DNA from: Microbacterium sp. C7(2022)
GTDB lineage: Bacteria > Actinomycetota > Actinomycetes > Actinomycetales > Microbacteriaceae
Assembly: GCF_028823665.1 (NCBI RefSeq)
Contig: NZ_JAPEHV010000004.1
Coordinates: forward strand, 186,001-250,000
Length of the DNA stretch: 64,000 nt
Direction: 5' to 3'
The notes beneath the pieces are model-generated. The model was not told the origin of the DNA. It made no database searches and worked only from the letters and a program-made list of their open reading frames with translations. A program made the translations under genes and the position numbers. How positions within the stretch are numbered: position 1 is the first letter of the stretch; each line of letters opens with the position of its first letter. Shown here one piece after another: positions 54,198 through 64,000 of the stretch.

Positions 54198-55994
54198 ATG
54201 CCCGCTCCGATCGAGGACTACGCCATTCTCAGCGACTGCCACACGGCGGCGCTCGTCTCTCGCGACGGCAGCATCGACTGGCTGTGCCTGCCGCGCTACG
54301 ACTCGCCGTCGATGTTCGGCTCGCTGTTGGGCGACGCTGATCACGGCAGGTGGATGCTGCGCCCGACCGACTCGGATGCCACCAGCACACGCTCTTACGA
54401 GGGCGACGGGTTCGTGTTGGTCACCCGGTGGACGACATCCACCGGCGTCGCCGAGGTCATCGACGTGATGCCGCACGGCGATCGTCGCGCCGACGTGCTG
54501 CGTCGCGTACGCGGCATCGAAGGCGAGGTGGAGTTCACGCAGGAGATGCGCATTCGCTTCGATTACGCGCGGGCCATCCCCTGGGTGCGTCAGGCCGGGA
54601 CGGATGCCGCGCCCGCCCTCGTCGCGATCGCCGGCCCCGATGCGATCGTCGTGCGCGGGGCCGCGCTGCACCCGACGGATCACGCCCACGTCGGCACGGT
54701 CGTCGTGTCGGCGGGGAAGCGCGTGGATCTGACGTTGACATGGTTCCGCTCGCACGAATCGGTGCCTGCTCCGGTTGACACCAGCGCGGCACTCGCGAGC
54801 ACCCACAAGTGGTGGGCGCATTGGGCCGAGGGCATCGAACACACGGGCCCCCACCACGAAGAGGTGGTGCGCTCGCTGCTCGTGCTGCGTGCCCTCACCC
54901 ACGAAGACACCGGCGGCATCGTGGCGGCAGCGACGACGTCGCTTCCGGAGGATTTCGGCGGCGTGCGCAACTGGGACTACCGCTACGTGTGGCTGCGCGA
55001 CGCGTCGCTGACGCTAGAAGCGCTGCTCGACCACGGGTTCGTCACCGAGGCGCAGCAGTGGCGGCGCTGGCTGCTGCGCGCGGTGGCGGGCGACCCCGCC
55101 GACGTGCAGATCATGTACGGGCTGTCGGGCGAGCGCGATCTCGCCGAACGGACGCTCGATCACCTGCCCGGGTACGGCGGTGCCGCCCCGGTGCGTATTG
55201 GCAACGGCGCGGTCGGGCAATACCAGGCCGACGTGATCGGCGAGGTGATGGTCGCGCTCGAGGCGGCACGCCTGGCCGGCGTCGAAGAGTCCGAGTTCTC
55301 GTGGCCGTTGCAGCGGGCGCTCCTGCAATCAACCGAAGACAACATCGACCGCCCCGATAACGGGATCTGGGAGATCCGCGACGAACCTCGCCTGTTCACC
55401 CACTCGCGGGTGATGATCTGGGCGGCCTTCGATCGAGGCGTGCGCGCCGTGCGCGAGCACGGGCTTGAGGGCCCGGCCGAGCGATGGGAAGAACTGCGTG
55501 ATCGCATGCGTGCCGAGATCGACGCCAACGGATACGACCACGAGCGCGGCCACTTCGTGCAGGCGTATGGCAGCGGTGAGGTGGATGCTTCGCTCTTGCT
55601 CCTCCCTCAAGTGGGCTTCTGCGCAGCCGACGACCCGCGCATGCTGCGCACGGTGGAGGCTCTCGAGCGCGAGCTGCTTCACGATGGCCTGCTACACCGC
55701 TACCGCACGTCCAGTGGGGTGGACGGACTGCCCGGCAACGAGCATCCCTTCCTCGCCTGCTCGTTCTGGCTCGTCGAGCAGTACGCGGCGAGCGGCCGCA
55801 TCGACGACGCCCACGCCCTCATGGATCGGCTGTGTGCACTCGCGAACGATGTTGGCCTGCTGGCGGAGGAGTACGATCCGATCGCCGAACGTCACGTCGG
55901 CAACACTCCGCAGGCGTTGTCGCACCTCGCCCTTGTGCGCGCCGCCGATGCCCTGGTCGGACACAGCGGACGCGCCGCAGACAGAAAGAACTGA
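54198..55994 (+). CDS. Glycoside hydrolase family 15 (trehalase or glucoamylase-like)
   Basis: 598 residues from the ATG at 54198. The N-terminal beta-sandwich starts IEDYAILSDCHTAALVSRDG and DWLCLPRYDSPSMFG; the (alpha/alpha)6 barrel has NWDYRYVWLRDASLTLEALL (catalytic acid region) and EEYDPIAERHVGNTPQALSH (catalytic base). Mycobacterial relatives are cytosolic trehalases; others are glucodextranases. There is no signal peptide, so a cytosolic substrate such as trehalose is likely. Its 3' end carries the first arm of a terminator hairpin. Confidence 0.92.
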   Translation: MPAPIEDYAILSDCHTAALVSRDGSIDWLCLPRYDSPSMFGSLLGDADHGRWMLRPTDSDATSTRSYEGDGFVLVTRWTTSTGVAEVIDVMPHGDRRADVLRRVRGIEGEVEFTQEMRIRFDYARAIPWVRQAGTDAAPALVAIAGPDAIVVRGAALHPTDHAHVGTVVVSAGKRVDLTLTWFRSHESVPAPVDTSAALASTHKWWAHWAEGIEHTGPHHEEVVRSLLVLRALTHEDTGGIVAAATTSLPEDFGGVRNWDYRYVWLRDASLTLEALLDHGFVTEAQQWRRWLLRAVAGDPADVQIMYGLSGERDLAERTLDHLPGYGGAAPVRIGNGAVGQYQADVIGEVMVALEAARLAGVEESEFSWPLQRALLQSTEDNIDRPDNGIWEIRDEPRLFTHSRVMIWAAFDRGVRAVREHGLEGPAERWEELRDRMRAEIDANGYDHERGHFVQAYGSGEVDASLLLLPQVGFCAADDPRMLRTVEALERELLHDGLLHRYRTSSGVDGLPGNEHPFLACSFWLVEQYAASGRIDDAHALMDRLCALANDVGLLAEEYDPIAERHVGNTPQALSHLALVRAADALVGHSGRAADRKN

Positions 55995-56014
55995 CCGCGG
56001 CGCGTCCGGTTTTG
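55968..56014 (+). terminator. Intrinsic terminator of the GH15 gene
   Basis: CGGACGCGCCGC and GCGGCGCGTCCG form a perfect 12-bp stem followed by GTTTTGTG. The left arm is inside the last codons of the gene. Confidence 0.85.
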
Positions 56015-56037
56015 TGTGAGGTGTGTCGCGCGAGGCG

Positions 56038-57153
56038 TCAGGACCCGAGCGCCTCGCGAAGCTTGACGCGGGCACCCATGCGCAACAGCGAGTTCTGGTA
56101 GATCTTCGCGCCGAGCACGATCGCAGCCGCGCACGTGGCCAGCAGGATCGCCAGCGACACCAGTGGCTCCCACCAATCGGCCGTGCCGAGGAACATGCGC
56201 AGGGGCATGGCCACCGGGGCCGAGAACGGCACGTACGACATGATGCCGAGCACGAGCGGATTGTCGAAGAAGAAGATCACTAAGAAGTACGGGGCCATGA
56301 TGAGCATCGTCAGGGGCATGGTCGTCGAACCGATGTCTTCCTGACGCGACACCATCGATGCCGCCGCGGCGAACAGCGCCGCGAGCAGGATGAAGCCGAA
56401 CAGGAAGAAGATCGCGAACCACGCGATCGGTCCGCCCAGGCCCTGCAGCAGTGCCGTCTGCCCGGTGATCGTCAACCCGATCACCGCTATGGACGCCAAC
56501 AGCAGAATCTGCGCCATGGCGAGCACCGTATTGCCGATCACCTTTCCGGCGAGGAGCGAACGCACGGGGATCGCCGAGATGAGCAGCTCGATCACGCGGG
56601 TCTGCTTCTCTTCGACGACGCTCTGCGCGATCGTGCCGCCGAACAGCGACGCGGCCATCAGGAACACGACGCCGAATCCGATCGCCGCGACGTAGCCCAT
56701 GGCCCAGTTCATGGCGTCGGGGTTGAGGAGTTCGACCGGCGGCAGTTGCGCGAACTGCAGCAGCAGTGATGACGAGACGTCTTCGTCGCCGATGAGCGCG
56801 AAGCCGACGGGGGAGGCGGGGTCGGCCACGACAGCGGCATCGACTTCGCCACTGGTCACGAGGGCCTCGGCTTCGCCGCGATCGGCCACCTCGGTGATGT
56901 CGAGCCCTTGAGTGTTCTGTACGAGAGGGGCGGCGTCGCTCGTGACGGCGACCGGCGTCCCCTCGGCGCTGCTGGCAGACAAGCCCGCCCAGATGACCAG
57001 GGCCAGCGCACCGACCAGCAGGATCGCAGTCGAGATGATGAACGCCTTGCTGCGCAGCTTCGAGCCGATCTCGCGCTCGGCGACGAGCCACGTGCTCTGC
57101 GCGGCGCTGGGGCCGGCGGGTGCGGGTGCGGGGGTGGGGTGTGAAGCGCTCAC
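56038..57153 (-). CDS. ABC-2 type transporter permease (NatB-like)
   Basis: 371 residues. A first membrane helix (residues 35-58) is followed by a large extracytoplasmic domain (60-170) and five further helices (170-350), the NatB/ABC-2 layout. WLVAEREIGSKLRSKAFIIST and VVEEKQTRVIELLISAIPVRSLLAGKVIG are typical. The Pro/Ala N-terminus is cytoplasmic. The ATG overlaps the stop of the ATPase gene by 4 bp. In Bacillus NatAB exports Na+; the substrate here is unknown and could be an antimicrobial compound, given the adjacent two-component system. Confidence 0.9.
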   Translation of the reverse strand: MSASHPTPAPAPAGPSAAQSTWLVAEREIGSKLRSKAFIISTAILLVGALALVIWAGLSASSAEGTPVAVTSDAAPLVQNTQGLDITEVADRGEAEALVTSGEVDAAVVADPASPVGFALIGDEDVSSSLLLQFAQLPPVELLNPDAMNWAMGYVAAIGFGVVFLMAASLFGGTIAQSVVEEKQTRVIELLISAIPVRSLLAGKVIGNTVLAMAQILLLASIAVIGLTITGQTALLQGLGGPIAWFAIFFLFGFILLAALFAAAASMVSRQEDIGSTTMPLTMLIMAPYFLVIFFFDNPLVLGIMSYVPFSAPVAMPLRMFLGTADWWEPLVSLAILLATCAAAIVLGAKIYQNSLLRMGARVKLREALGS

Positions 57154-58034
57154 TGGATGACCTCCTTGAAGATCTGCGCGAGGGTCGGATGCTGCGGGGC
57201 GAAGCTCGCGACGTCACCCCGATCAACGGCGAGGCGCAGCACGCGCTGCACGGTCTCGTCGCTGTCGGCGTCGAACACCGCGAAGCCGCCGTCGAAGTCG
57301 ACGACCTCGATGCCCGGCTCACCGCGCAACCAGCCCGCATCGCCCGCCGAGACGAGTTCGTAGCGCCGTGTGGAGTGCTGAGCGCGCAGGGCATCTCGTG
57401 CGCCCGCCGCACGGATCGTTCCGTCGGCGATGATGACCAAGTCGTCGCACAGGCGCTCGACGACGTCGAGTTGATGCGACGAGAACAGCACGGCCGCGCC
57501 GGCCTTCGCGCGCTCATGGAGCACGCCGGCGACCACATCGACGGCGAGCGGGTCCAGGCCCGAGAACGGCTCGTCGAGGATGAGCACCTCGGGGTCGTGC
57601 ACGAGTGCCGCGGCGATCTGCGCACGCTGCTGATTACCCAGGGAGAGCGTCTCGACGTCGTCGTTCAGGCGCTCGCCGAGCCCGAGCTGTTCGAGCAGTG
57701 CGGCTGCGCGGGCCGTGGCATCCGGCTTCGAGAATCCGTGCAGACGCGCGAGATACGTGATGTGCTCGTGCACCTTCATCTTCGGGTACAGGCCGCGCTC
57801 TTCGGGCATGTAGCCGAAGCGGCGGCGGTCGCCCGCGGTGAGGTCGGTGCCGTTCAGCGTGACCGAGCCCGCGTCCTTGCCGAGCACGCCGAGCACGATG
57901 CGCATCGTGGTGGTCTTGCCGGCACCGTTCCCGCCAACGAAGCCCGTGAGGCGGCCGGGGCGAACCTCGAACGAGACATCGTCGAGTGCGCGCCGGTCAC
58001 CGTACACCTTGGTGATTCCTGTCAGTTGCAGCAT
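57150..58034 (-). CDS. ABC transporter ATPase (NatA-like)
   Basis: 294 residues from the ATG at 58034. Walker A is GGNGAGKTT, the signature is LSLGNQQRAQ (a variant of LSGGQ), Walker B is VLILDEPFSGLDP, and a switch His follows in LFSSHQLDVVE. The C-terminal 75 residues are the DUF4162-like extension of export ATPases. It pairs with the ABC-2 permease just downstream (4-bp overlap). It is 77 bp after the response regulator gene on the same strand, so all four genes may form one unit, perhaps interrupted by the hairpin at 58069. Confidence 0.92.
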   Translation of the reverse strand: MLQLTGITKVYGDRRALDDVSFEVRPGRLTGFVGGNGAGKTTTMRIVLGVLGKDAGSVTLNGTDLTAGDRRRFGYMPEERGLYPKMKVHEHITYLARLHGFSKPDATARAAALLEQLGLGERLNDDVETLSLGNQQRAQIAAALVHDPEVLILDEPFSGLDPLAVDVVAGVLHERAKAGAAVLFSSHQLDVVERLCDDLVIIADGTIRAAGARDALRAQHSTRRYELVSAGDAGWLRGEPGIEVVDFDGGFAVFDADSDETVQRVLRLAVDRGDVASFAPQHPTLAQIFKEVIQ

Positions 58035-58068
58035 GCATCTCACGCTACGAAGACCGTGCGGCGGCGTC

Positions 58069-58086
58069 CTCCCCCCACGGGGGGAG
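58069..58086 (-). promoter_or_regulatory. Palindrome between the response regulator and ABC genes
   Basis: CTCCCCCC-AC-GGGGGGAG, perfect 8-bp arms in the 77-bp gap upstream of the ABC ATPase start. It is a possible binding site for the adjacent response regulator, or an attenuator. Confidence 0.45.
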
Positions 58087-58111
58087 ATCATGGCCCAGCG
58101 AGGGGGAGATT

Positions 58112-58803
<692 letters not shown>

Positions 58804-58807
<4 letters not shown>

Positions 58808-60087
58808 GCGGCAACCCGCACGGGGACCCGCAGACGCACCAGGAACCCGCCGCGACTGCGGGGGGAGACGTCGAGAGTGCCGCCCGACGCGGTCGCCCGC
58901 TCGCGCATTCCGACGATGCCGAGGCCCATCCGCATGGGCGAGGCCACGCGACCGGTGTTGGTGATTTCGAGCTCGACGCCGTCTTCGTCGTATCGCAGGC
59001 GCACATCTGCCGTGACGTCCGGCCCGCCGTGACGTCGCGCGTTCGTGAGCGCCTCCTGCGCGATGCGGTACAGGTTGACTTGCGTCACCTCGGCGAGCTC
59101 GACCGGCTGGCCGAATACGGCGAACGTTGTCGGCATGCCGTTATCGGTCGCGTGCGCGGCGAGCGCACCCAGGTCCGTCAGGCGCACCGTCGAGGCGTCG
59201 GGAGCCTCGGCATCGTTCGTGCGGAGCGTTTCGAGCAGCTGGCGAAGCTCGGTCAAGGCACTGCGCGCGGATGCCTCGATGCCGTTCAATGCCGCCGCCG
59301 CGGCATCCGGATCCCTCCCCATCACCGCGCGCGCGGCGCCCGCTTGCACCCCCATTGCCGACACGTGATGGGCGACCACATCGTGCAACTCGCGCGCGAT
59401 GCGCACGCGATCCAGCGCCACCGCCTGCGCGGCCGTCAGCTCGCGCTCGTTTTCGAGCTCGCGCGTGCGCTGCTCGAGAGTGAAGCGCGCGATCGCGGAC
59501 GCGTAGGCGCGGTCACCCATGTAGTACGCGCCGCCGAAAAACGCCGCGTTCACAAGGAACTGGATCAGCATGAACGCCACGAAGGGGGAGAACAGCCCCG
59601 CGCGGGACAGCCCTTCATCGGTGGGAGCTGTGGCCGACTGGAACGTCGTGACCATGAGCCACAGAAACATTCCGACAATGATCCCGATGCGCACGTACAT
59701 TGCGCGGCGGCGATCGTCGACCCACGCGCCGACCGAGTACACCGCGATGAAGAGAGAGATGTTGCTCACATACAGCTCAGGAATGCGGGCGGACACCCCG
59801 ACGAAGAAGGCCAGCGCGATGATGATCGCCGCGATCTCGGGGTAGCGGCGCCGGAAGATCAGCGGCATCGTCAACGCCGCCGCGTACACCAGTGCCCATC
59901 CGACGCTCGGGGTCGCCTCGTCGCCGTAGAGCCCGGCGACGGTGCCGAGGGCAGCACTGAGGATGGCGCCCACGAGAAGCGCGAAGGCGAGCCAGACGTC
60001 TGCGCGGAGGTCTGCGGCGGTCGGGCGATCCCGTCGCGGCGGATCAGTGGCGACGGGCGGATGCTCGACGGGGAGTCGGGAAGACAT
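58804..60087 (-). CDS. Sensor histidine kinase (NarL-partner, HisKA_3 type)
   Basis: 427 residues from the ATG at 60087 (an in-frame ATG at 60123 is also possible; neither has an ideally spaced Shine-Dalgarno). Several hydrophobic segments fill residues 30-195. A coiled coil precedes the phosphoacceptor His in RIARELHDVVAHHVSAMGVQ, and the HATPase has EALTNARRHGG and GLGIVGMRERA. It lacks an extracytoplasmic sensor domain of any size, so it probably senses within the membrane, like kinases for envelope stress. It acts with the response regulator downstream. Confidence 0.93.
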
Positions 60088-60218
60088 CCCTCCACGGTAC
60101 GGGGGAGCTGATGCCCTGGGCATCCCCCTGAGGGAGGAGAACGGGCGCTACTCGGGCGTTTCGTAGGCCATACCCGACGTGCGGCCGACGTGCTCGACGA
60201 CCGCGGATGGGTCGCGCG

Positions 60219-61058
60219 TCAGAAGATCATCGGGCGATCGTCGTCGTCCGGGCCGTCGAGATCGAGATCGACGACGACCGGCACGTGGTCGCTCGGGATT
60301 TCGCCCTTGCGCTCATCGCGGTGGATGGCGGCGCCCGTGACCGCGTCGGCGAAGGCGGCCGAGCCCAGAATGAAGTCGATGCGCAGTCCCTGGTTGCGGG
60401 GGAAGCGCAGCTGCTTGTAGTCCCAGTAGGTGAAACCGGTCGGCACGAGCGGGCGGACGACGTCGCTGAGGCCCGCACGTTCGAGTGCCGTGAACGCATC
60501 GCGTTCGAGGGGTGAGACATGCGTAGAGAAGCCCGGCACGATGGTCGGGTCGCCGTTGTCGGCGTCGGTGGGGGCGATGTTGAAATCACCCACGAGCGCG
60601 AGCGGAAGGTCGGGCTGGGCCTCGAGGGTGGTGCGCGTGTATTCCTCGAGGCTCTTCAGCCAGTGGAGCTTGTAGTCGTAGTGCGGGTCGCCGAGGGCGC
60701 GGCCGTTGGGGACGTACAGACTCCACACGCGCACGCCGTTGATGGTCGCACCCATGGCGCGTGCCTCTTGAGGGGCATCCGGCCCTTCATGACCCTTCGC
60801 GAAGCCCGGCATGTTCGGGAAGGCGAGCTCGACGTCTTCGATGGGTTCGCGGCTCGCGATTGCGACGCCGTTCCACTGCGAGAGTCCGTGCGCCTCGACG
60901 TGGAAGCCCGCCTCTTCGAACTTCTCGTAGGGGAACTGCTCGGGCTTGCACTTGATCTCTTGCATCGCGAGCACATCGATGTTCTCGCGCACCGCGAATT
61001 CGACCGTGCGCTCGACGCGCGCTCGGATGGAGTTGACGTTCCACGTAGCCAGACGCAT
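60219..61058 (-). CDS. xthA: Exodeoxyribonuclease III / AP endonuclease
   Basis: 279 residues of the EEP nuclease fold. It has LATWNVNSIRARVERT at the N-terminus, LAMQEIKC with the metal-binding glutamate, LYVPNGRALGDP, LVGDFNIAPTD and the C-terminal SDHVPVVVDLDL with the catalytic Asp-His. It cleaves DNA at abasic sites and trims 3' ends in base excision repair. It is divergent from pyrE (58 bp). The acidic end DLDGPDDDDRPMIF is a small extension. A short open remnant overlaps its 3' end. Confidence 0.95.
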   Translation of the reverse strand: MRLATWNVNSIRARVERTVEFAVRENIDVLAMQEIKCKPEQFPYEKFEEAGFHVEAHGLSQWNGVAIASREPIEDVELAFPNMPGFAKGHEGPDAPQEARAMGATINGVRVWSLYVPNGRALGDPHYDYKLHWLKSLEEYTRTTLEAQPDLPLALVGDFNIAPTDADNGDPTIVPGFSTHVSPLERDAFTALERAGLSDVVRPLVPTGFTYWDYKQLRFPRNQGLRIDFILGSAAFADAVTGAAIHRDERKGEIPSDHVPVVVDLDLDGPDDDDRPMIF

Positions 61059-61116
61059 GAGGTCAAGCCTACGATCCGGCGCAGACGCTCAGCGCCGCGC
61101 GAAATAGACTTCTGGC

Positions 61117-61695
61117 ATGACCGTCTCTTCTACGCCCGCGATCGAGTCCGACCGTCAGGCCCTCATCGGCCTGATCACCGACGAGGCGGTGTTCCACGGC
61201 GACTTCACTCTGTCCAGCGGCAAGAAGGCGACGTACTACGTCGACATGCGCAAGCTGACGCTCGACCACCGCGCCGCCCCGGCGATCGGTCGCATCATGC
61301 TCGATCTGATCCGCGACGTCGACGGCATCGTCGCTGTGGGCGGCCTGACGCTCGGCGCCGACCCCATCGCCAACGCTGTGATGCACGAATCCGCACGCAC
61401 CGATGCGCCCCTCGACGCGTTCGTCGTCCGTAAAGAGCCCAAGGACCACGGCCGGGGCCGTCAGATCGAGGGCGCCGATGTGAAGGGCAAGCGCGTCGTC
61501 GTCGTGGAAGACACCTCGACGACGGGGCAGTCGGCACTCAAGGCGGTCGAGGCGCTGCGCCGCGAAGGCGCCGAGCCCGTCGCCGTCGCCGTCATCGTCG
61601 ACCGCAAGACCGGCGCCCAGGCGGCCATCGAAGCAGAGGGCCTGCAGTGGCTTGCCGCCATCGACCTCGACGACCTGGGGCTCGCCCCGCAGTGA
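61117..61695 (+). CDS. pyrE: Orotate phosphoribosyltransferase
   Basis: 192 residues. It converts orotate and PRPP to orotidine monophosphate in de novo pyrimidine synthesis. The N-terminal hood has FTLSSGKKATYYVDMRKLTL; the PRPP loop is VVVVEDTSTTGQSALKAVEA; VRKEPKDHGRGRQIEG is the flexible catalytic loop. The size is normal. It is not clustered with other pyr genes. A strong hairpin follows the stop codon. Confidence 0.96.
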   Translation: MTVSSTPAIESDRQALIGLITDEAVFHGDFTLSSGKKATYYVDMRKLTLDHRAAPAIGRIMLDLIRDVDGIVAVGGLTLGADPIANAVMHESARTDAPLDAFVVRKEPKDHGRGRQIEGADVKGKRVVVVEDTSTTGQSALKAVEALRREGAEPVAVAVIVDRKTGAQAAIEAEGLQWLAAIDLDDLGLAPQ

Positions 61696-61699
61696 TCCT

Positions 61700-61739
61700 C
61701 GGATGCCGCGCCCGCAGATCAGGCCGGGCGCGGCATCCG
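61700..61739. terminator. Bidirectional terminator between pyrE and pntB
   Basis: CGGATGCCGCGCCCG and CGGGCGCGGCATCCG form a perfect 15-bp stem with a 10-nt loop, filling the 45 bp between the convergent genes. Confidence 0.85.
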
Positions 61740-61740
61740 C

Positions 61741-63141
61741 TCACAGAGCCTTGAGGATGTCCTCGACGCGGTCCTTCGCGTCCCCGAAAAGCATCTGCGT
61801 GTTGTCACGGAAGAACAGCGGGTTCTGCACGCCGGCATAGCCTGAGGCCATCGAGCGCTTGAACACGATCACGTTCTCGGCATCCCACACCTTGAGTACC
61901 GGCATCCCGGCGATCGGGCTACCCGGGTCTTCGGCCGCGGCCGGGTTGACGGTGTCGTTCGCTCCGATCACGAGGGCGACCGACGTCGCCGCGAAGTCGT
62001 CATTCACCTCGTCGAGCTCGAGCACGATGTCGTACGGCACTTTGGCCTCAGCGAGCAGCACGTTCATGTGCCCGGGCAGACGCCCCGCGACCGGATGGAT
62101 GCCGAACACCACTTCGACACCCCGTTCGCGCAGGCGGGCCGCGAGCTCGGCCACCGGGTACTGCGCCTGAGCGACGGCCATGCCGTAGCCGGGCGTGATG
62201 ACGACGCGGCTGGCGCCGGAGAGCATCTCGGCGGCTCCTTCGGCGTCGATTTCGCGGTGTTCGCCGTGGTCCTCATCGCTCGACGTGGGGGCTTCGATGC
62301 CGAAGCCGCCAGCGATCACCGAGAGGAACGACCGGTTCATCGCCTTGCACATGATGTACGACAGGTACGCACCCGACGAGCCCACGAGTGCGCCGGTCAC
62401 GATGAGCAGATCGTTGTTCAGCAGGAATCCGGCTGCGGCGGCCGCCCACCCCGAGTAGCTGTTGAGCATCGACACGACGACCGGCATGTCGCCGCCGCCG
62501 ATCGAGGCCACCAAGTGCCAGCCCAGCGCGAGGGCCAGCGCGGTGACGACGATCAGCAGCCACAGGTCGGGCGTCAGGACATACCAGACCGTGAGCACGA
62601 CGAACAGCACGAGGGCGCCCACGTTGAGCACGTTCTTGCCGGGGAGCATGAGCGGCTTCGACGACATCCGGCCCGACAGCTTGAGGAACGCCACGATCGA
62701 CCCGGTGAAGGTCACGGCGCCGATGAACACTCCGATGAAGACTTCGGCGTGGTGGATGTCTTTCAGAGCACCGCTCAGGTCGGGCTCGTACAGGGCACCA
62801 TTCCAGCCGACGAGCACGGCGGCGAGCCCCACGAAGCTGTGCAGCAGGGCGATGAGCTCGGGCATCCCAGTCATCTCGACGACGCGTGCGCGCCATAGGC
62901 CGATCGATCCGCCGATAAGGACGGCTGCGACCAGCAGCGACAGTCCGAGCATCCCTTGCGGGGCGCCCCATGCGTTCTGGAACAGGAGGGCGATCGTCGC
63001 GAGGAGCGCGATGGCCATGCCGGCGATGCCGTACGTGACTCCGGCTCGCGCGGATTCGTGGGTGCTCAGCCCGCGCAGCGACAGGATGAACAGCAGCGCC
63101 GCGACCAGGTAGGCGCCGGTCGCCAGGGATTCGGCGGTCAT
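61741..63141 (-). CDS. pntB: NAD(P) transhydrogenase beta subunit
   Basis: 466 residues. About nine membrane helices (residues 5-260) form the proton channel, and the NADP(H)-binding domain III (about 285-466) has [52 protein letters not shown] and [20 protein letters not shown]. With PntA it uses the proton gradient to reduce NADP+ with NADH, supplying NADPH. Its start overlaps the pntA stop by 4 bp. Confidence 0.97.
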   Translation of the reverse strand: MTAESLATGAYLVAALLFILSLRGLSTHESARAGVTYGIAGMAIALLATIALLFQNAWGAPQGMLGLSLLVAAVLIGGSIGLWRARVVEMTGMPELIALLHSFVGLAAVLVGWNGALYEPDLSGALKDIHHAEVFIGVFIGAVTFTGSIVAFLKLSGRMSSKPLMLPGKNVLNVGALVLFVVLTVWYVLTPDLWLLIVVTALALALGWHLVASIGGGDMPVVVSMLNSYSGWAAAAAGFLLNNDLLIVTGALVGSSGAYLSYIMCKAMNRSFLSVIAGGFGIEAPTSSDEDHGEHREIDAEGAAEMLSGASRVVITPGYGMAVAQAQYPVAELAARLRERGVEVVFGIHPVAGRLPGHMNVLLAEAKVPYDIVLELDEVNDDFAATSVALVIGANDTVNPAAAEDPGSPIAGMPVLKVWDAENVIVFKRSMASGYAGVQNPLFFRDNTQMLFGDAKDRVEDILKAL

Positions 63142-64000
63142 CGCTGCTCTCCCTTCGAGAACATCGCGAGCATGCGTCGCGTCACCGCGAACCCGCCGAA
63201 GATGTTGATGCTGGCGAGCAACACGGCTACACCCGCGAGCACCTGAACCAGCGGGTCAGGCGTCGCCAACTGCAGCATCGCGCCGACGACGATGATGCCT
63301 GAGATCGCGTTGGTCACGCTCATCAGCGGCGTGTGCAGCGCGTGATGCACCTTGCCGATGACGTAGAAACCGACGACGATCGCCAGCACGAACACCGTGA
63401 GGTGCTGCGGCAACGGCTCGGGAGCCACCGCAGCCAGCCCGAGCAGCGCGGCCACCCCGACCACCAAGGCCGCGATCCGCGCGCCCGGTGACATCGTGCG
63501 CTTCGGCTTCGCAGGGGCCTCGGGGCGGGGGGCGGATGCCGCGGCCGGCGCGGCCGAGACCTGCACCGGCGGCGGGGGCCACGTCGATTCCCCGTCACGC
63601 ACGACTGTGATCGAGCGCTGCACGACGTCGTCGAAGTCGAGCGTGATCGTGCCATCTTTGCCCGGGGTGAGGAGCTTCAGGAGGTTGACCAAGTTCGTGC
63701 CGTAGAGCTGGGAGGCCTGCGCGGGCAGACGCGAGGCCAGGTCGGAGTACCCGAGGATCACGACGCCACCCTCGGTGACCACCTTCTCCCCGGCCACGGA
63801 TCCTTCGACGTTGCCGCCTTGGGATGCAGCCATGTCGACGATGACGCTCCCCGGCTTCATCAGCGCGACGTCGGCGGCGGTCAGCAGCCGCGGCGCAGGG
63901 CGGCCCGGGATGAGGGCTGTGGTGATGACAATGTCGACCTCGCGCGCCTGCGCCGAATACAGCTCTGCCGCGGCGCGGTCGTAGTCGGCGCTGGTCGCCT
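63138..64000 (-). CDS. pntA: NAD(P) transhydrogenase alpha subunit, 5' end beyond the window
   Basis: The visible 286 codons are the C-terminal part. They hold the end of the NAD-binding domain I ([40 protein letters not shown]), a Pro/Ala-rich linker, then the domain II membrane helices ([40 protein letters not shown] and two more). An ATG at 63860 is internal and is not the start. Domain I and II on one chain is the E. coli-type alpha subunit, whereas many actinobacteria split it in two. It is the first gene of pntAB; the promoter is outside the window. Confidence 0.95.
   Translation of the reverse strand, partial: ATSADYDRAAAELYSAQAREVDIVITTALIPGRPAPRLLTAADVALMKPGSVIVDMAASQGGNVEGSVAGEKVVTEGGVVILGYSDLASRLPAQASQLYGTNLVNLLKLLTPGKDGTITLDFDDVVQRSITVVRDGESTWPPPPVQVSAAPAAASAPRPEAPAKPKRTMSPGARIAALVVGVAALLGLAAVAPEPLPQHLTVFVLAIVVGFYVIGKVHHALHTPLMSVTNAISGIIVVGAMLQLATPDPLVQVLAGVAVLLASINIFGGFAVTRRMLAMFSKGEQR

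Noticed and set aside
60148..60222. Short minus-strand frame reading DPSAVVEHVGRTSGMAYETP, like the start of a deazaflavin-dependent nitroreductase
   Set aside because: Only about 27 codons, no start codon in frame, overlaps the end of xthA. It could be a remnant but cannot be supported.

Overview
The window is a chromosomal segment from a very GC-rich actinobacterium, most likely of the family Microbacteriaceae and close to Microbacterium. The signs are an HspR-controlled dnaK-grpE-dnaJ-hspR operon with HAIR operators, the actinobacterial ferredoxin/FprA-linked sulfite reductase cluster, DUF6325 and DUF2254 proteins, many 4-bp start/stop overlaps, and a striking recurrence of GGCATCC/GGATGCC. 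No rRNA or marker phylogeny is available here, so the genus is an inference. There is no phage, IS element or CRISPR array in the window.

Layout. 1-3.9 kb: a leftward arsenic-resistance operon (trxB, trxA, acr3, an ArsR-arsenate reductase fusion, arsC) behind an ArsR-type palindrome. 3.9-7.3 kb: a patchy accessory stretch (phosphotransferase remnant, lipoprotein, C-terminally truncated AlkD-like gene, alpha/beta hydrolase, membrane protein) ending at tRNA-Gly(CCC), whose 3' end and downstream flank are partly duplicated. 7.4-16.2 kb: dcd, then a complete leftward assimilatory sulfate-reduction cluster (sir, cysH, cysD, cysN, cobA, fprA, fdxA) with a CbiX-type chelatase upstream. It covers sulfate activation, APS reduction, the sulfite reductase, its electron donors and two of the siroheme steps. 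16.3-23.3 kb: two divergent MarR regulators with His/Gly-rich extensions around a shared palindrome, a BCCT transporter, an MFS transporter and a KhtTU-like K+/H+ antiporter flanked by clusters of a 51-bp palindromic repeat.

23.6-32.4 kb: the DnaK operon followed by four rightward membrane-associated genes (multispanning protein, K+ channel, AI-2E family protein, cardiolipin synthase). 32.4-39.0 kb: a DUF6325/SHOCT pair, two glycosyltransferases, a GlxA-type AraC regulator and a DUF2254 protein. 39.1-42.4 kb: clpB, with the same HAIR operator as dnaK and no N-terminal domain, a repeat-rich intergenic region, and rraA. 42.4-45.2 kb: a nitroreductase, a divergent MFS/ArsR pair with its operator, and a decayed VOC gene.

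45.3-52.8 kb: a LacI-controlled ABC sugar importer of the YtfQ-YtfR-YtfT-YjfF (galactofuranose) type. Unusually it has two complete ATPase genes and GC-rich hairpins at two gene junctions. 52.8-64 kb: zwf divergent from a GH15 hydrolase, an ABC exporter with a NarL-type two-component system, xthA, pyrE and the pntAB transhydrogenase, with pntA running off the right edge. The zwf and pntAB genes both supply NADPH, which the sulfate-reduction and thioredoxin genes of this window consume, but nothing in the sequence shows shared control.
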